A stretch of DNA of 64,000 bases from JALOLV01 sp046295175. GTDB lineage: Bacteria > Bacteroidota > Bacteroidia > Cytophagales > Spirosomataceae. Under the pieces are notes generated by a model. That model made no database searches. It was not told the DNA's origin and saw only the letters and a list, made by a program, of their open reading frames with translations. The translations under genes were made by a program, and so were the position numbers. Position 1 is the stretch's first letter. The number at the start of each line of letters is the position of its first letter. Shown here piece by piece: positions 8,711-18,468 of this stretch. Where the stretch lies: positions 53,736 through 117,735 of the forward strand of contig JBKBNY010000014.1 in NCBI GenBank assembly GCA_046295175.1, in the 5' to 3' direction.

Positions 8711-11155
8711 ATGAAAAAAGCATTCTTCATCACCCTACTCATCATCAATCAACTGGCAAATGCCCAGACCATCGAAACATTCACCAAAGATTTTGAAAAA
8801 AAAGAAGGTTTCTTAAATTTTTATTGGGATTCTAAAAAAGGAAAAATCTACCTCGAAATCGATAAATTCGATACCGAAATCCTGTATTATCCCACTTTGG
8901 CTCAAGGTGTTGGTTCAAACGACATCGGTCTCGACCGAGGTCGCCTCGGTCAAGAACACATCGTTAAATTTCAACGAACTGGCAATAAAATCTTGATGAT
9001 TGAGCCAAATTATGGCTATCGTGCCATCTCAAATGACCCATTGGAACGCCGTGCGGTTGAGGAGTCTTTTGCTCAATCGGTACATTTTGGCTTTGAAGTT
9101 CTTGCCGAAACAAATGGCAAGGCTTTGGTAGATTTAACTCCGTTTTTGTTGCAAGATGCCGTAGGGGCCGTGCAAGCAATCACCCAAACCAAACAAGGAA
9201 GTTTCAGATTCGATGCTTCTCGCAGTGCGATTTATTTGCCAAGAACCAAAAATTTTCCGCTCAATACCGAATTTGAAGTTACAATTACCCTCACGGGTGA
9301 TAATCCGGGGGCGTACCTGCGTGAAGTTGTGCCGACTCCAAATATCGTAACGATGCGTCAGCACCATTCGTTTGTGGAATTACCAAAACTCGGAGAATTC
9401 AAAAAACGTGAATTTGACCCAAGAATCGGCTACATTAATATTTCGTATTTTGATTATGCAACCCCAATCAGCGAACCAATCGAGAAAAAATACATTGTTC
9501 GTCATCGCCTCGAAAAGAAAGACAAAAACTCAATGATGAGCGAGCCAGTCAAGCCAATCGTTTATTACATGGACCCCGGTGCTCCTGAACCAATCCGCAG
9601 TGCATTGATGGAAGGAGCAGCTTGGTGGAATCAAGCATACGAAGCGGCTGGCTACAAAGATGCTTTCCAGGTAAAACTCCTACCCGAAGATGCCGACCCA
9701 ATGGACATTCGTTATAACTTAATCCAGTGGGTGCATCGTAGTACACGTGGTTGGTCGTACGGCGGAAGTATCATCGACCCACGCACTGGCGAGATTCTAA
9801 AAGGAAAAGTCACATTGGGTTCGCTGCGGGTTCGTCAAGATTTCTTGATTGCTCAAGGTTTGGTTGGCAATTTTGATTCGGACACCAGTAATGTTTGGCA
9901 AATGAATAAAATGGCTTTAGACCGTCTCAAGCAATTGGCCGCACACGAGGTCGGACATACAATTGGCTTGCCACATAACTATATTGCCAGTACAAACGGA
10001 CGTGCTTCGGTGATGGATTACCCACACCCTTTGGTCGATTACGCCAACGGAAAATTCGATTTATCACGTGCTTACGCAATGGGTATCGGCGAATATGACA
10101 AAGCCTCAATCGTGTGGGGTTATCAAGATTTTGCTCCGAATCTTAATGAAAAAGAAGAATTAGAAAAAATTGTACAAACCACAATTCGTAAAGGATTGCG
10201 TTTCTTGACCGACCAAGATGCACGTCCAGAAGGGTCGGTTAGCCCAAGTACCCACCTTTGGGATAACGGAGCCGATGCCGTTAGCGAACTAAAAAGAGTG
10301 ATGGAGCTTCGCAGAATCGTTTTGAGAGATTTTAGCGAGAAAAAAGTTCGTAAAGGTGTTCCAATGGCAAATATCGAAGAGGTTTTTGTGCCAATGTACA
10401 TGTTTCATCGTTACCAAGTCGAAGGTGCAAGTAAGGTCGTAGCTGGTGCCGATTACAACAACGCTGTCAGAGGTGATAACCAATTGGTTTATGAGCCAGT
10501 ACCCGCCATCAAGCAACGTGAGGCATTTGAAACATTGATGGCAACTCTTACGCCTGAGTTTTTGGCCGTGCCAGACCCAGTTTTGAAAGCGATTCCGCCA
10601 AGGGCATTCGGTTACAATCCAAATCCGAGAGAAACCTTCAAACGTCGCACCGGTTTGAGTTTCGACCCGCTCGCTCCTGCCGAAGCATCGGCTGGACTGA
10701 CCCTCAGAATGTTACTAAACCCCGAGCGTTGTGCAAGGTTGGTGAATCAAAAAGTTATCAAAGCCGATTTGCCAACATTTGCCGAAGTGCTTGACAAAAT
10801 GTCGAGAAAACTCTGGAAACGTGAAGAAATGTTTAAAAACAACACGTATTATGCTCAAATCGACCGATTGGTTGCAAATATGTATTTGGATAAATTGATG
10901 GAATTGGCCAATAATAAATCAACCGCCATGGAGGTTCGTGCCAATGCTTACGGTGCGATTGATGACATTGCCCGATGGATAACCGAAAGAACAGTTAATG
11001 GGGCAGGTTTTGCCAAATTGACATTGCTGAAAATCAAACAATTTGAAGATAATCCAGAATCGGTGATTCCCGCTACGCCATTGGTTGCTCCAGACGGACA
11101 ACCGATTGAATCGGGCTACGAGTGGCTAACCGAAGATTGTGAATGGAATAAATAA
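8711..11155 (+). CDS. Secreted zinc-dependent metalloprotease (DUF5117/DUF4953 type)
   Basis: An 814-residue exported metallopeptidase. Signal peptide about 1-18 (ending ANAQ), a long N-terminal region of DUF5117 type (about 40-240), and a metzincin-like catalytic site HEVGHTIGLPH: H412, H416 and H422 bind zinc, E413 is the catalytic base. The following VMDYPHP supplies the Met-turn-like segment. The C-terminal third is helical (DUF4953). The length is normal for the family, known from Bacteroidota and other bacteria as 'zinc-dependent metalloprotease'. It probably acts in the periplasm or outside the cell; the substrate is unknown. Confidence 0.92.
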   Translation: MKKAFFITLLIINQLANAQTIETFTKDFEKKEGFLNFYWDSKKGKIYLEIDKFDTEILYYPTLAQGVGSNDIGLDRGRLGQEHIVKFQRTGNKILMIEPNYGYRAISNDPLERRAVEESFAQSVHFGFEVLAETNGKALVDLTPFLLQDAVGAVQAITQTKQGSFRFDASRSAIYLPRTKNFPLNTEFEVTITLTGDNPGAYLREVVPTPNIVTMRQHHSFVELPKLGEFKKREFDPRIGYINISYFDYATPISEPIEKKYIVRHRLEKKDKNSMMSEPVKPIVYYMDPGAPEPIRSALMEGAAWWNQAYEAAGYKDAFQVKLLPEDADPMDIRYNLIQWVHRSTRGWSYGGSIIDPRTGEILKGKVTLGSLRVRQDFLIAQGLVGNFDSDTSNVWQMNKMALDRLKQLAAHEVGHTIGLPHNYIASTNGRASVMDYPHPLVDYANGKFDLSRAYAMGIGEYDKASIVWGYQDFAPNLNEKEELEKIVQTTIRKGLRFLTDQDARPEGSVSPSTHLWDNGADAVSELKRVMELRRIVLRDFSEKKVRKGVPMANIEEVFVPMYMFHRYQVEGASKVVAGADYNNAVRGDNQLVYEPVPAIKQREAFETLMATLTPEFLAVPDPVLKAIPPRAFGYNPNPRETFKRRTGLSFDPLAPAEASAGLTLRMLLNPERCARLVNQKVIKADLPTFAEVLDKMSRKLWKREEMFKNNTYYAQIDRLVANMYLDKLMELANNKSTAMEVRANAYGAIDDIARWITERTVNGAGFAKLTLLKIKQFEDNPESVIPATPLVAPDGQPIESGYEWLTEDCEWNK

Positions 11156-11462
11156 TGCCTAAATCCCTCTCCCGACGGAGCTAAGGGTCATATATTTAAA
11201 TTCCTTTAAAAATTATCTCCACTAAAATTTAGCTACTGTGTACCCACAAGTTATGTTAAAAATTTCCTCCCCTAAATTTTAGGGGAGGTGTTCAAATTCC
11301 GACATTTATCGGAATTTGAACGGTGGGGTAGATTTGAGTTTGAAGTACTTCTGAAGCCAAATTTTAGCTACCGTGGCTACCCCCTCCCCCTAAGATTTAG
11401 GAGAAGAAATTAAAAAAAGATATGTATAACCCGTACCTCCCACCAAAGAGGGACTTTATATT
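11156..11462. repeat. Intergenic cluster of palindromic repeats
   Basis: This 307-base gap carries a perfect 11-bp palindrome (11266-11276 with 11278-11288, CCTCCCCTAAA) and a second perfect 13-bp hairpin directly after it (11290-11302 with 11309-11321, loop CATTTA). There is also a degenerate second copy of the C-rich arm near 11380-11400 and a repeated AATTTAGCTAC phrase (near 11226 and 11362). It looks like a remnant of REP-like elements. No gene was found. Confidence 0.65.
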
Positions 11463-12233
11463 ATGCAAATTTCAAATAAAAATATCATTCTGACGGGTGC
11501 AGCTTCGGGAATTGGTCGGGCTTTGCTTGGGCTTCTTTCCGAATTTGAAAATGTAAAAATTTTAGCCGTTGATAGACAAATCGAAGAAAATACTCAAAAT
11601 ACTTTTTGGCTAAAAGCCGATTTGAGTCAGAAAACCGAAGTCGATGGCGTTTTTGAAGACGCGATAAAACTTTTTGGAAACATTGATATTTGTATTGCTA
11701 ATGCTGGTTTTGCTTATTACGAGGCCATCGAAACAGCTGATTATGAACACATTGAGCAAATATTTAAGGTGAATACACTAACACCTATTTATATGCTCGA
11801 AAAGATGAAAGAACTGAATCCGAATCGTGAGAATTTAACCGTAATGACGGCCTCAGCAATGGCAAAACTCGGGATTCCGGGCTACGCAATTTACGGAGCT
11901 ACCAAAGCAGCATTAGACCGTTTTGCCGATGCTTATTGGTACGAAAACCAAGGATTAAGTCGATTAATGCTCGTTTATCCGATTGCAACCAAAACCAATT
12001 TTTTCAAAACATCGGTCAATTCAAAGTCCAAATTACCCGTAATTCCTTTCCCTTCGCATACACCCGAATACGTAGCTAAGTGTATCATGAATGGCATTCT
12101 GAAAGATAAAAAACAAGTTTTTCCGTCGCTATTAAATTCGGTTACAAGATTCCCTCAATGGCTTTACGAGGTTCTGCATATTCCATATCAATTATTCTAC
12201 GCAAATGAGTTGAAAAAATGGATAAAATTGTAG
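11463..12233 (+). CDS. SDR family oxidoreductase
   Basis: A 256-residue classical short-chain dehydrogenase/reductase: cofactor motif TGAASGIG (11-18), NAG (80-82), catalytic S131, Y144 and K148 (YGATK). D37 after the second strand (AVDR) suggests NAD preference. The substrate is unknown. It lies 6 bases, or 39 from the preferred start, before the GH5 gene on the same strand, so the two are probably co-transcribed. Confidence 0.9.
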   Translation: MQISNKNIILTGAASGIGRALLGLLSEFENVKILAVDRQIEENTQNTFWLKADLSQKTEVDGVFEDAIKLFGNIDICIANAGFAYYEAIETADYEHIEQIFKVNTLTPIYMLEKMKELNPNRENLTVMTASAMAKLGIPGYAIYGATKAALDRFADAYWYENQGLSRLMLVYPIATKTNFFKTSVNSKSKLPVIPFPSHTPEYVAKCIMNGILKDKKQVFPSLLNSVTRFPQWLYEVLHIPYQLFYANELKKWIKL

Positions 12234-12272
12234 CTTATATTGCTTAACTTTATCGTACCAAAATTTCTATTC

Positions 12273-14000
12273 ATGCCAAAAAAATTACTAACTGTATTCA
12301 TCATACTTTTATCATTAAAAATCTACGCCCAAAGCCAAATCTTCGACTTAAATAAAAAGTTAGGGCGTGGAATCAACATGGGAAACATGTTTGAAGCCCC
12401 TACCGAAACCGAGTGGGGAAATCCATTCAAAGATGATTATTTTCAGCGAATCGCTGCTTTGGGTTTCAATCACGTCAGAATACCAATTAGGTGGGATACT
12501 CAACCACGCACCCAGCAAACCGCTCCTTTTACAATTAATCAGCAGTTTCTCGAACGCATCAAATTTGTGATTGATAAAGCCCTTACCGAAAAACTCTACG
12601 TGGTAATCAATATGCACCACCACGATGCAATTTTTCAGAATCCCGATGCCGAAAAAAGCAAGTTTTTGAACCAGTGGAAACAAATCAGTGAATACTTTAA
12701 AGGCTATGATAACCGCCTTATTTTTGAGGTAATGAATGAGCCAAATACCAATTTAACACCCGAAAAATGGAATACTTTTTTTGCCGATGCTCTATCTGAA
12801 ATCCGAAAAGTAAGTAAAACGAGGGCCGTTTTGATGGGGACTGCCAATTGGGGAGGTTTGGGTGGTGTTTCGCTTCTAAAAATACCAAAAGACGAAAACC
12901 TAATTTTGACTATTCACTACTACGACCCTTTCAATTTTACGCATCAAGGAGCCGAATGGGTGAATGGGTCGAATCCGTGGCTTGGTACAAAATGGCAAAA
13001 TACCAATCTCGAACGCGATGAAATTATCAAGCAGTTTCAATATGTAATCAATTTTTCGAAGCAAAATAATATTCCGATTCATATTGGCGAATTCGGAGCT
13101 TACAGCAAAGCCGACATCGAAAGCAGAGCAAAATGGACAAATTTCTTGGCTCGTTGGTTCGAAACCCAAGGATTTAGCTGGGCATATTGGGAATTTAGTG
13201 CAGGTTTCGGCATTTACAATACGAGTACAAATCAATACAATACCCAATTAGTTGATGCTTTATTGAAAAATCCATTGTCTGACCCAGTCATTGTCAATAC
13301 TGTAAAAATTTATGAAAGTAAATTTGATGCCTCCGATGTCTGGAGTTTGGGGATTCAACCACAAGCAAAGGCTACTTATTCAAATCAAAATAATGTAGCA
13401 ACGGTTGAGGTTACTCAAGCATCAAATGATGGCTGGCATGTGCAATTGGTCAGAAACAATATTTCACTCAAAAAAGGAAAACAGTATTTAGTTTCGTTTG
13501 ATGCCTCGGCAAACAACGATACGCCTATCACAAACTATATCGGCAGGGCATCGGACCCGTGGAATGCCTATTCTGGCTATAAATCATTTACAGTCACAAA
13601 AGACTGGCAGGCATTTAGTTATAGTTTTGTGATGAATGAAAATGATGACACAAAAGCCCGAATTGTATTCGATTTGGCTACAAAAGTTGCCAAATTATCT
13701 TTCCGTAATCTGATTATACAAGAGATTACTGGCAATCAAAACAGCGTTGTTTTATCTACTGAACCCTCGCTGGAGGTTCTGATTTATCCAAACCCCACCA
13801 TCGACGAAATCTATCTTAGAAACATTGCTGAGTACAAAAATTTACAAATTCAGACAGTCACTGGTAAGACTCTCTCAAATTTCATTCTTAATGGTGAAAA
13901 CGAAGAAAGGATTTTATTACCCGAGATTCAGGCTCAACCACTCATGGTAATTTTGTCGAACGAAAGCAAAAAGATTGTTAAAAAGATAATCAAATACTAA
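12273..14000 (+). CDS. Secreted GH5-family glycanase with carbohydrate-binding-like and T9SS sorting domains
   Basis: Starting at the ATG at 12273 gives 575 residues with a proper signal peptide (about 1-20, ending IYAQ); an in-frame ATG at 12240 would add 11 residues ahead of it. Domains: GH5 cellulase-like catalytic barrel (about 28-335) with acid/base E156 (VMNEPN), H215 and nucleophile E273 (IGEFGAY); a CBM4/9-like beta-sandwich (about 345-485); and a C-terminal sorting domain (about 495-575) beginning LIYPNPT and ending with a Lys-rich tail, the signal for Type IX secretion. It probably cleaves beta-1,4 glucan or mannan outside the cell; the exact glycan cannot be told. Confidence 0.9.
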   Translation: MPKKLLTVFIILLSLKIYAQSQIFDLNKKLGRGINMGNMFEAPTETEWGNPFKDDYFQRIAALGFNHVRIPIRWDTQPRTQQTAPFTINQQFLERIKFVIDKALTEKLYVVINMHHHDAIFQNPDAEKSKFLNQWKQISEYFKGYDNRLIFEVMNEPNTNLTPEKWNTFFADALSEIRKVSKTRAVLMGTANWGGLGGVSLLKIPKDENLILTIHYYDPFNFTHQGAEWVNGSNPWLGTKWQNTNLERDEIIKQFQYVINFSKQNNIPIHIGEFGAYSKADIESRAKWTNFLARWFETQGFSWAYWEFSAGFGIYNTSTNQYNTQLVDALLKNPLSDPVIVNTVKIYESKFDASDVWSLGIQPQAKATYSNQNNVATVEVTQASNDGWHVQLVRNNISLKKGKQYLVSFDASANNDTPITNYIGRASDPWNAYSGYKSFTVTKDWQAFSYSFVMNENDDTKARIVFDLATKVAKLSFRNLIIQEITGNQNSVVLSTEPSLEVLIYPNPTIDEIYLRNIAEYKNLQIQTVTGKTLSNFILNGENEERILLPEIQAQPLMVILSNESKKIVKKIIKY

Positions 14001-14028
14001 GATTTTCTGATAATTATAGAATTTTCCG

Positions 14029-14057
14029 CTCTACGAAGTCTTCAAGACTTCGCAGAG
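14029..14057. repeat. Intergenic palindrome
   Basis: CGAAGTCTT/AAGACTTCG (14034-14042 with 14044-14052), flanked by pairing CTCT and AGAG with one mismatch. No T-run follows, so it is more likely an interspersed palindromic repeat than a terminator of the GH5 gene. Confidence 0.5.
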
Positions 14058-14092
14058 GGCTCGTTTGCAAAGATACTGAGGGAACAAATATT

Positions 14093-14122
14093 ACATCTGA
14101 GAAAATAAGTTTTCCCAGATGT
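14093..14122 (-). terminator. Possible terminator of the M36 peptidase gene
   Basis: An inverted repeat: 7 bp (14093-14099 with 14116-14122), one mismatch, then 5 bp (14101-14105 with 14110-14114) and a TAAG loop. It lies just past the stop on the minus strand. The U-tract is weak. Confidence 0.45.
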
Positions 14123-14132
14123 AAGTTAAATA

Positions 14133-17100
14133 TTATTGATAACGATAATAAACCACTAATTTCGGCCTAAGCGTTGCATTTTGTTCTTCGCTCGAAGTCA
14201 GGCACGTTATTTTATAAGGCGTTTCGGTCTGATGTTTAATCAAGAAACCATAATTACCATTTTGCTTTTGTTCTATTACTAAATTTTTTACATTTAGATT
14301 CAAGTAATTTTGTGTTGAACTTGTTGAAGTAGCTCCAATCACTTGATTGGTATTGGTGGTAACAGGTTGATTACTCCAATTGGTTGTTGCGGCAATCCAA
14401 TCTTGAGTAATTCTTTTTACTTCAAACGCATTTGTTCCGAAATGTCCAGTAAATGGCGGATTATCGTTTACAAACTTCTGGCTATAATAAAGTGAAAGAT
14501 AGGCCGAATCGATTACTGCATTTGCTGGAATAGAACTTAAATCGAACTTAATGAGTGTTCTTCGGGTTTCAGTATTCCCAAATTGGCTCCAATTATAGGG
14601 TACTAAATAACGGTTTGTTGTAAAAGTGGTCGTCGGGAATAGGCTCGAAATATCAATATCATTGCTGTTTGAAGAATCGGGTTGTAATGTCAAGGTTACT
14701 GGAATATAGCAATCATTATTGATGATTTCGGCTTTAAAATTTGTGCCTGCTTTGGTTTCAAATCCGCTTGTCAATTCGATTTTTCTGCCTGCTTGATAAT
14801 GAACTTTCGAAGGGTCAAATATTTTCTGAGATGACACAATTGAAAGACTCGCCCGATTGAATGTTGTATCAACATTTATAGTATCAATCAAGGTTTGCAC
14901 CGGAGCAATGACATCAATTGTTGCAATAGAAGACCTTGCAATTTGGCATGAACCACGGCTCAAAATGGCTCTGATTTGGGTTGTTTTCAATAAACTGTTA
15001 TAAATGTAGTTTGAATTATTCGATTGAAGGGTTGTCCAAGTTCTAAAATTATCTTCAGATTTTTCCCATCCTATCACTGTCCCTGTATGATTGTTGAGGT
15101 TTAATATTCCACCATTAAATATTGCACAGACAGTATCACTGCCCATTACGCTACCAGATAAAGTTGGTTCAACGGTTGCCTGATTAATTGTAAAATTAGT
15201 AAGAGCCCGACAATTAGTATTTTCTAAGGAAGCAACATAGTAATTTTTTGAAATCGGAGAAATAGAATTGGTTATGCCCGAGCCAGCTACACCAATCGGA
15301 TTAAAGACACTACCCGTATAAATTGATGTTCCGCCAGTTGGTGTAGTAAACCACGCATAGGAAGTACCGAATCCTAAAACGCTTGAGTTGAGTGTGTATG
15401 TTCCTGTTGTGAGTGAATTATACGATGAAACTACCACATAGTATTGAGTACCTGCAGTTAAATTATATGAAATTAATGATAATGTCCCAATACCAGAATC
15501 ATCATCGTAAGTAAGTAGATTTGTATATGGCGAATTAGGATTGAAAGAATTTGAATACAAATACAAATATGTATCGTAGCTTCCAGCTGTAATTTCTAAA
15601 CTAACTACTCCAGAATTTTGAGGAACAAAAGGATATACTTTATAGTAAAAACTACCCGTACTGCCTAATGGGGAAAAAGTTGGGTCAGAAGTGGTTAAGG
15701 CACTCGAAATGTTGGTAACGTAAGTAGTCGAGGGCATGCGGAGTCCTTGTCCGTTCGGAACACTTCCATTTTGGCAAATACTATAATTAGCAACCGTTGG
15801 TTGAATAGGTACTGGATAAACCGTAAGTTTCACACTTTGCATTACCTCACCAGTTAGTCCACATCCACTGGGTGTAAAATAGAAATTGTAATAAACAGTT
15901 ACTGCATTTGTAGTAGTGTTGATAAGTGTTTCATTAATTTGAGCCGAATTACCTGATGATGTGGGGTTGCTGATACCAGCCACCTGACTTCTTACCCATC
16001 TAAATGTGGTTCCTGCCGTGTTACTTGTTGCAGTATAATTAAATGTACTTCCCGAACAAACGTTATTTTCTAATGACGAACTTAGAGCATTTCCATCAAG
16101 TACTGTAAAATCTTCTGTAACTACTCTATCATTGGTAGATGTTCCTGTTGAGGCATTTTTTCCAAGACCTCTTCTGGCAAATGCTCTTCCGATGGCACAA
16201 CGATAACGCCCCCCGAATAAGGCTTGGTCTGCTGCTAAGATGGCATCACGTGCTTGAACAAAACTTGGGCTACAAGGTTGTAGTCGAAGACCTTCATTGA
16301 CCAATTTTAGTGCAGCAATATTGCCAATCATATTGTTTGTGTTGTAAATATTTGGCTCAATGGCATTATCTTGAAGAATGATTTCCCAAGTCATGTCCCA
16401 AAGCATCGTACACCAAATAGAACCAATCCCATGTGGTTGTGAGAAGGATGTATTTCCGACCGCAGCATAAGTCACAATCGGATTTACAGTTGCCATATTG
16501 TATGAATACTGATATGGTCTTATACCCAAACCAGTTGTTAATTGCCCTAAAACGTACGTACCAATACCTCTCGGAATATTTGCACTCGAAACTGTTGGCG
16601 TTAAATTTCCCCAGTTGGTAGTGAGCATCAAACCTAAATAATCGCTCCAACCTTCGCCACCTTGTTCGGCATTCCAAAGGCAAGATACGTTATTTGGTCC
16701 CCCTGTTAAACGAATCGACCATCCATGCCCGTATTCGTGAGCTATGATGGCATTATCAAAATCGCTATCAGCTAAATAAGTAGATGGGTAATTCCAGAGA
16801 AACATTTGCATTCTCGGATTACTTCCATCAATAGGTGTGTAGAAATTGGCATTATTCGAACCACTTCCATCTTGGGCATCTGCATAAACGAAATCGTTTC
16901 CACTTCCTCCTCTGTTCATGTTACTTTTTTGAAAATTTCCAGAAGGCTCATCAAACCCCATTTTCCATAATACATCATGAATAAGGTTATTCCAGAAAAA
17001 TAAATTTGTAATTGCCGCATTTTGGTTGGCTGCCGCAGTATTTAACCCCAAAGTATAAGGATAATCGAATTCATAGTTAGAAGGATTTGGTCGATTTCCA

Positions 17101-18086
17101 CCTGTATCATCAGCATTAGTATCATCTTGTGCATAAACATTATTGCCTCTGGTATCAGTAAAAGTCGAGGTTCCGTCATCATGCCAACCATTCGTTGAAC
17201 CTGGCCCAGTACCACTCGGAACAAAGTTTGTGTAAGGATTCGTAACAACGCTTCTCGAACCATAAATCGGGCTTTCGAGCGGATAATTAAATACGGTGTA
17301 GCTGTTTGCTAAAAGTGCTTTACTTTGCTTCTCTTCGGCCTTTATATTTACTAATTGATTACATGCTTCAATTTTTGAAGGGTCGGTGTGGCGGTGTCCA
17401 AACTCGCATTTGATGACATTATCCCGAACACTAATAATTGCTCCTGTGGCGGCATCAACGTGGGCTTCCCAAGCATTTTGTTTATCATTTGAAAGAAAAC
17501 TTACATCCCAAACCAATGAAATGGTTTGAACCTGCTTGTTTTCAACCAAAATTTCATGAGGAAACCAATACAATTTTACATCAATAGGTTCAGCTGAAAT
17601 GGATTTGGCATTAAAAACATACTTCGTAGTTTCTCCTTTGACATTATTTACTGAGTTTTTTAAAGTAATGTCATTGAGTTTATTGCTGCTAATACCTATT
17701 CTTTCGGCAGTTTTGATTAATGCCGATTGAGCAGAAACCGAAGGCTTTGCACTAACTGAACTAAGTCTTTGCTCGATATTCGGCAAGAAGCTATTTCCGG
17801 TGTGAATCAAATGCCCATCCTTTAAGGCCACATTCAAGATTCCATTATAAACTTCAATGGCTTGATGAGTTTGAGTAAAATAGGCATGATACCAGCCAGT
17901 TGATGGCGAAATATAAGCACTCGAAAGTTGCATTTCTGCCAAGTCATTGTTCGATAATGATAGTTTTTCTTGTTTGCTTTTGAGATGAAGTTTGGCAGCT
18001 TCTAAATTGGGGTCTTGTGCAAAAGAAAAGTAGCAGATTGAAACAAAAAGGAATAGAAATGTTGTGGTAGTAAATTTTAAGTTCAT
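14133..18086 (-). CDS. Large secreted M36 (fungalysin-like) metallopeptidase with PPC-like and DNRLRE-like modules
   Basis: A 1317-residue exported protease. Signal peptide about 1-23 (SFAQ); an FTP-like propeptide (about 50-210); M36 catalytic domain with HEYGH (H450, E451, H454) and downstream zinc ligand E478 in GEGWSD. Then Ig-like/PKD-type segments (about 690-780), a pre-peptidase C-terminal (PPC) domain (about 815-910, YDTYLYLYS), a stretch like the '3-coathanger stack' tail (VHYQAGRKIELTSGF), and a C-terminal DNRLRE-like beta-sandwich (about 1165-1317, with TRRTLIKFDLSSIP). No obvious T9SS sorting domain closes it, which is unusual for a Bacteroidota exoprotease of this layout. It probably degrades extracellular protein. 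Confidence 0.9.
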   Translation of the reverse strand: MNLKFTTTTFLFLFVSICYFSFAQDPNLEAAKLHLKSKQEKLSLSNNDLAEMQLSSAYISPSTGWYHAYFTQTHQAIEVYNGILNVALKDGHLIHTGNSFLPNIEQRLSSVSAKPSVSAQSALIKTAERIGISSNKLNDITLKNSVNNVKGETTKYVFNAKSISAEPIDVKLYWFPHEILVENKQVQTISLVWDVSFLSNDKQNAWEAHVDAATGAIISVRDNVIKCEFGHRHTDPSKIEACNQLVNIKAEEKQSKALLANSYTVFNYPLESPIYGSRSVVTNPYTNFVPSGTGPGSTNGWHDDGTSTFTDTRGNNVYAQDDTNADDTGGNRPNPSNYEFDYPYTLGLNTAAANQNAAITNLFFWNNLIHDVLWKMGFDEPSGNFQKSNMNRGGSGNDFVYADAQDGSGSNNANFYTPIDGSNPRMQMFLWNYPSTYLADSDFDNAIIAHEYGHGWSIRLTGGPNNVSCLWNAEQGGEGWSDYLGLMLTTNWGNLTPTVSSANIPRGIGTYVLGQLTTGLGIRPYQYSYNMATVNPIVTYAAVGNTSFSQPHGIGSIWCTMLWDMTWEIILQDNAIEPNIYNTNNMIGNIAALKLVNEGLRLQPCSPSFVQARDAILAADQALFGGRYRCAIGRAFARRGLGKNASTGTSTNDRVVTEDFTVLDGNALSSSLENNVCSGSTFNYTATSNTAGTTFRWVRSQVAGISNPTSSGNSAQINETLINTTTNAVTVYYNFYFTPSGCGLTGEVMQSVKLTVYPVPIQPTVANYSICQNGSVPNGQGLRMPSTTYVTNISSALTTSDPTFSPLGSTGSFYYKVYPFVPQNSGVVSLEITAGSYDTYLYLYSNSFNPNSPYTNLLTYDDDSGIGTLSLISYNLTAGTQYYVVVSSYNSLTTGTYTLNSSVLGFGTSYAWFTTPTGGTSIYTGSVFNPIGVAGSGITNSISPISKNYYVASLENTNCRALTNFTINQATVEPTLSGSVMGSDTVCAIFNGGILNLNNHTGTVIGWEKSEDNFRTWTTLQSNNSNYIYNSLLKTTQIRAILSRGSCQIARSSIATIDVIAPVQTLIDTINVDTTFNRASLSIVSSQKIFDPSKVHYQAGRKIELTSGFETKAGTNFKAEIINNDCYIPVTLTLQPDSSNSNDIDISSLFPTTTFTTNRYLVPYNWSQFGNTETRRTLIKFDLSSIPANAVIDSAYLSLYYSQKFVNDNPPFTGHFGTNAFEVKRITQDWIAATTNWSNQPVTTNTNQVIGATSTSSTQNYLNLNVKNLVIEQKQNGNYGFLIKHQTETPYKITCLTSSEEQNATLRPKLVVYYRYQ

Positions 18087-18468
18087 AAATTATGAATATG
18101 GAGTGTGATTAATTGATTACAGCGTTTGCACAACAAATGTAAGATTATTGAGATTGAGAAAAAAACTTTTTATATTTTTTGTAGATATGATAGGATGTGA
18201 CAAAACTTCTTGAAGAATGTGTAAAAATCAATAAAATAGCAAATTTGAGGTATCGAACTTTATCAGGTTTTATCTTACATTATTAAACATTTCGATAACT
18301 CAATTTTTATACATGAAAACTGTCATTTTATTATTTTTATAAACCATTAAACTCGCTCAGATAGGTTCATTTGTAGCACCTCTTTTCACCTATTTATAAA
18401 AACCCAAACCAGAATTGTCCTCTTACAAATATATCACTATTTTTGAATCACAATCAATTTTCATCAGT
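18087..18468. other. Divergent intergenic region between M36 peptidase and rarA
   Basis: A 382-base AT-rich gap. It carries the -7 element for the peptidase gene (18134-18141). In-frame codons run back to a TTG at 18415 on the plus strand, but that extension (SSYKYITIFESQ...) does not look like rarA sequence. No other structure stands out. Confidence 0.5.
18134..18141 (-). promoter_or_regulatory. -7 element of the M36 peptidase promoter
   Basis: TACATTTG on the minus strand, 48 bases before the start codon. Nineteen bases upstream is TTTT rather than TTTG, one mismatch from consensus. Confidence 0.45.

Noticed and set aside
14029..14057. Terminator of the GH5 gene
   Set aside because: The stem is perfect but no T-run follows in either direction; listed as a repeat instead.
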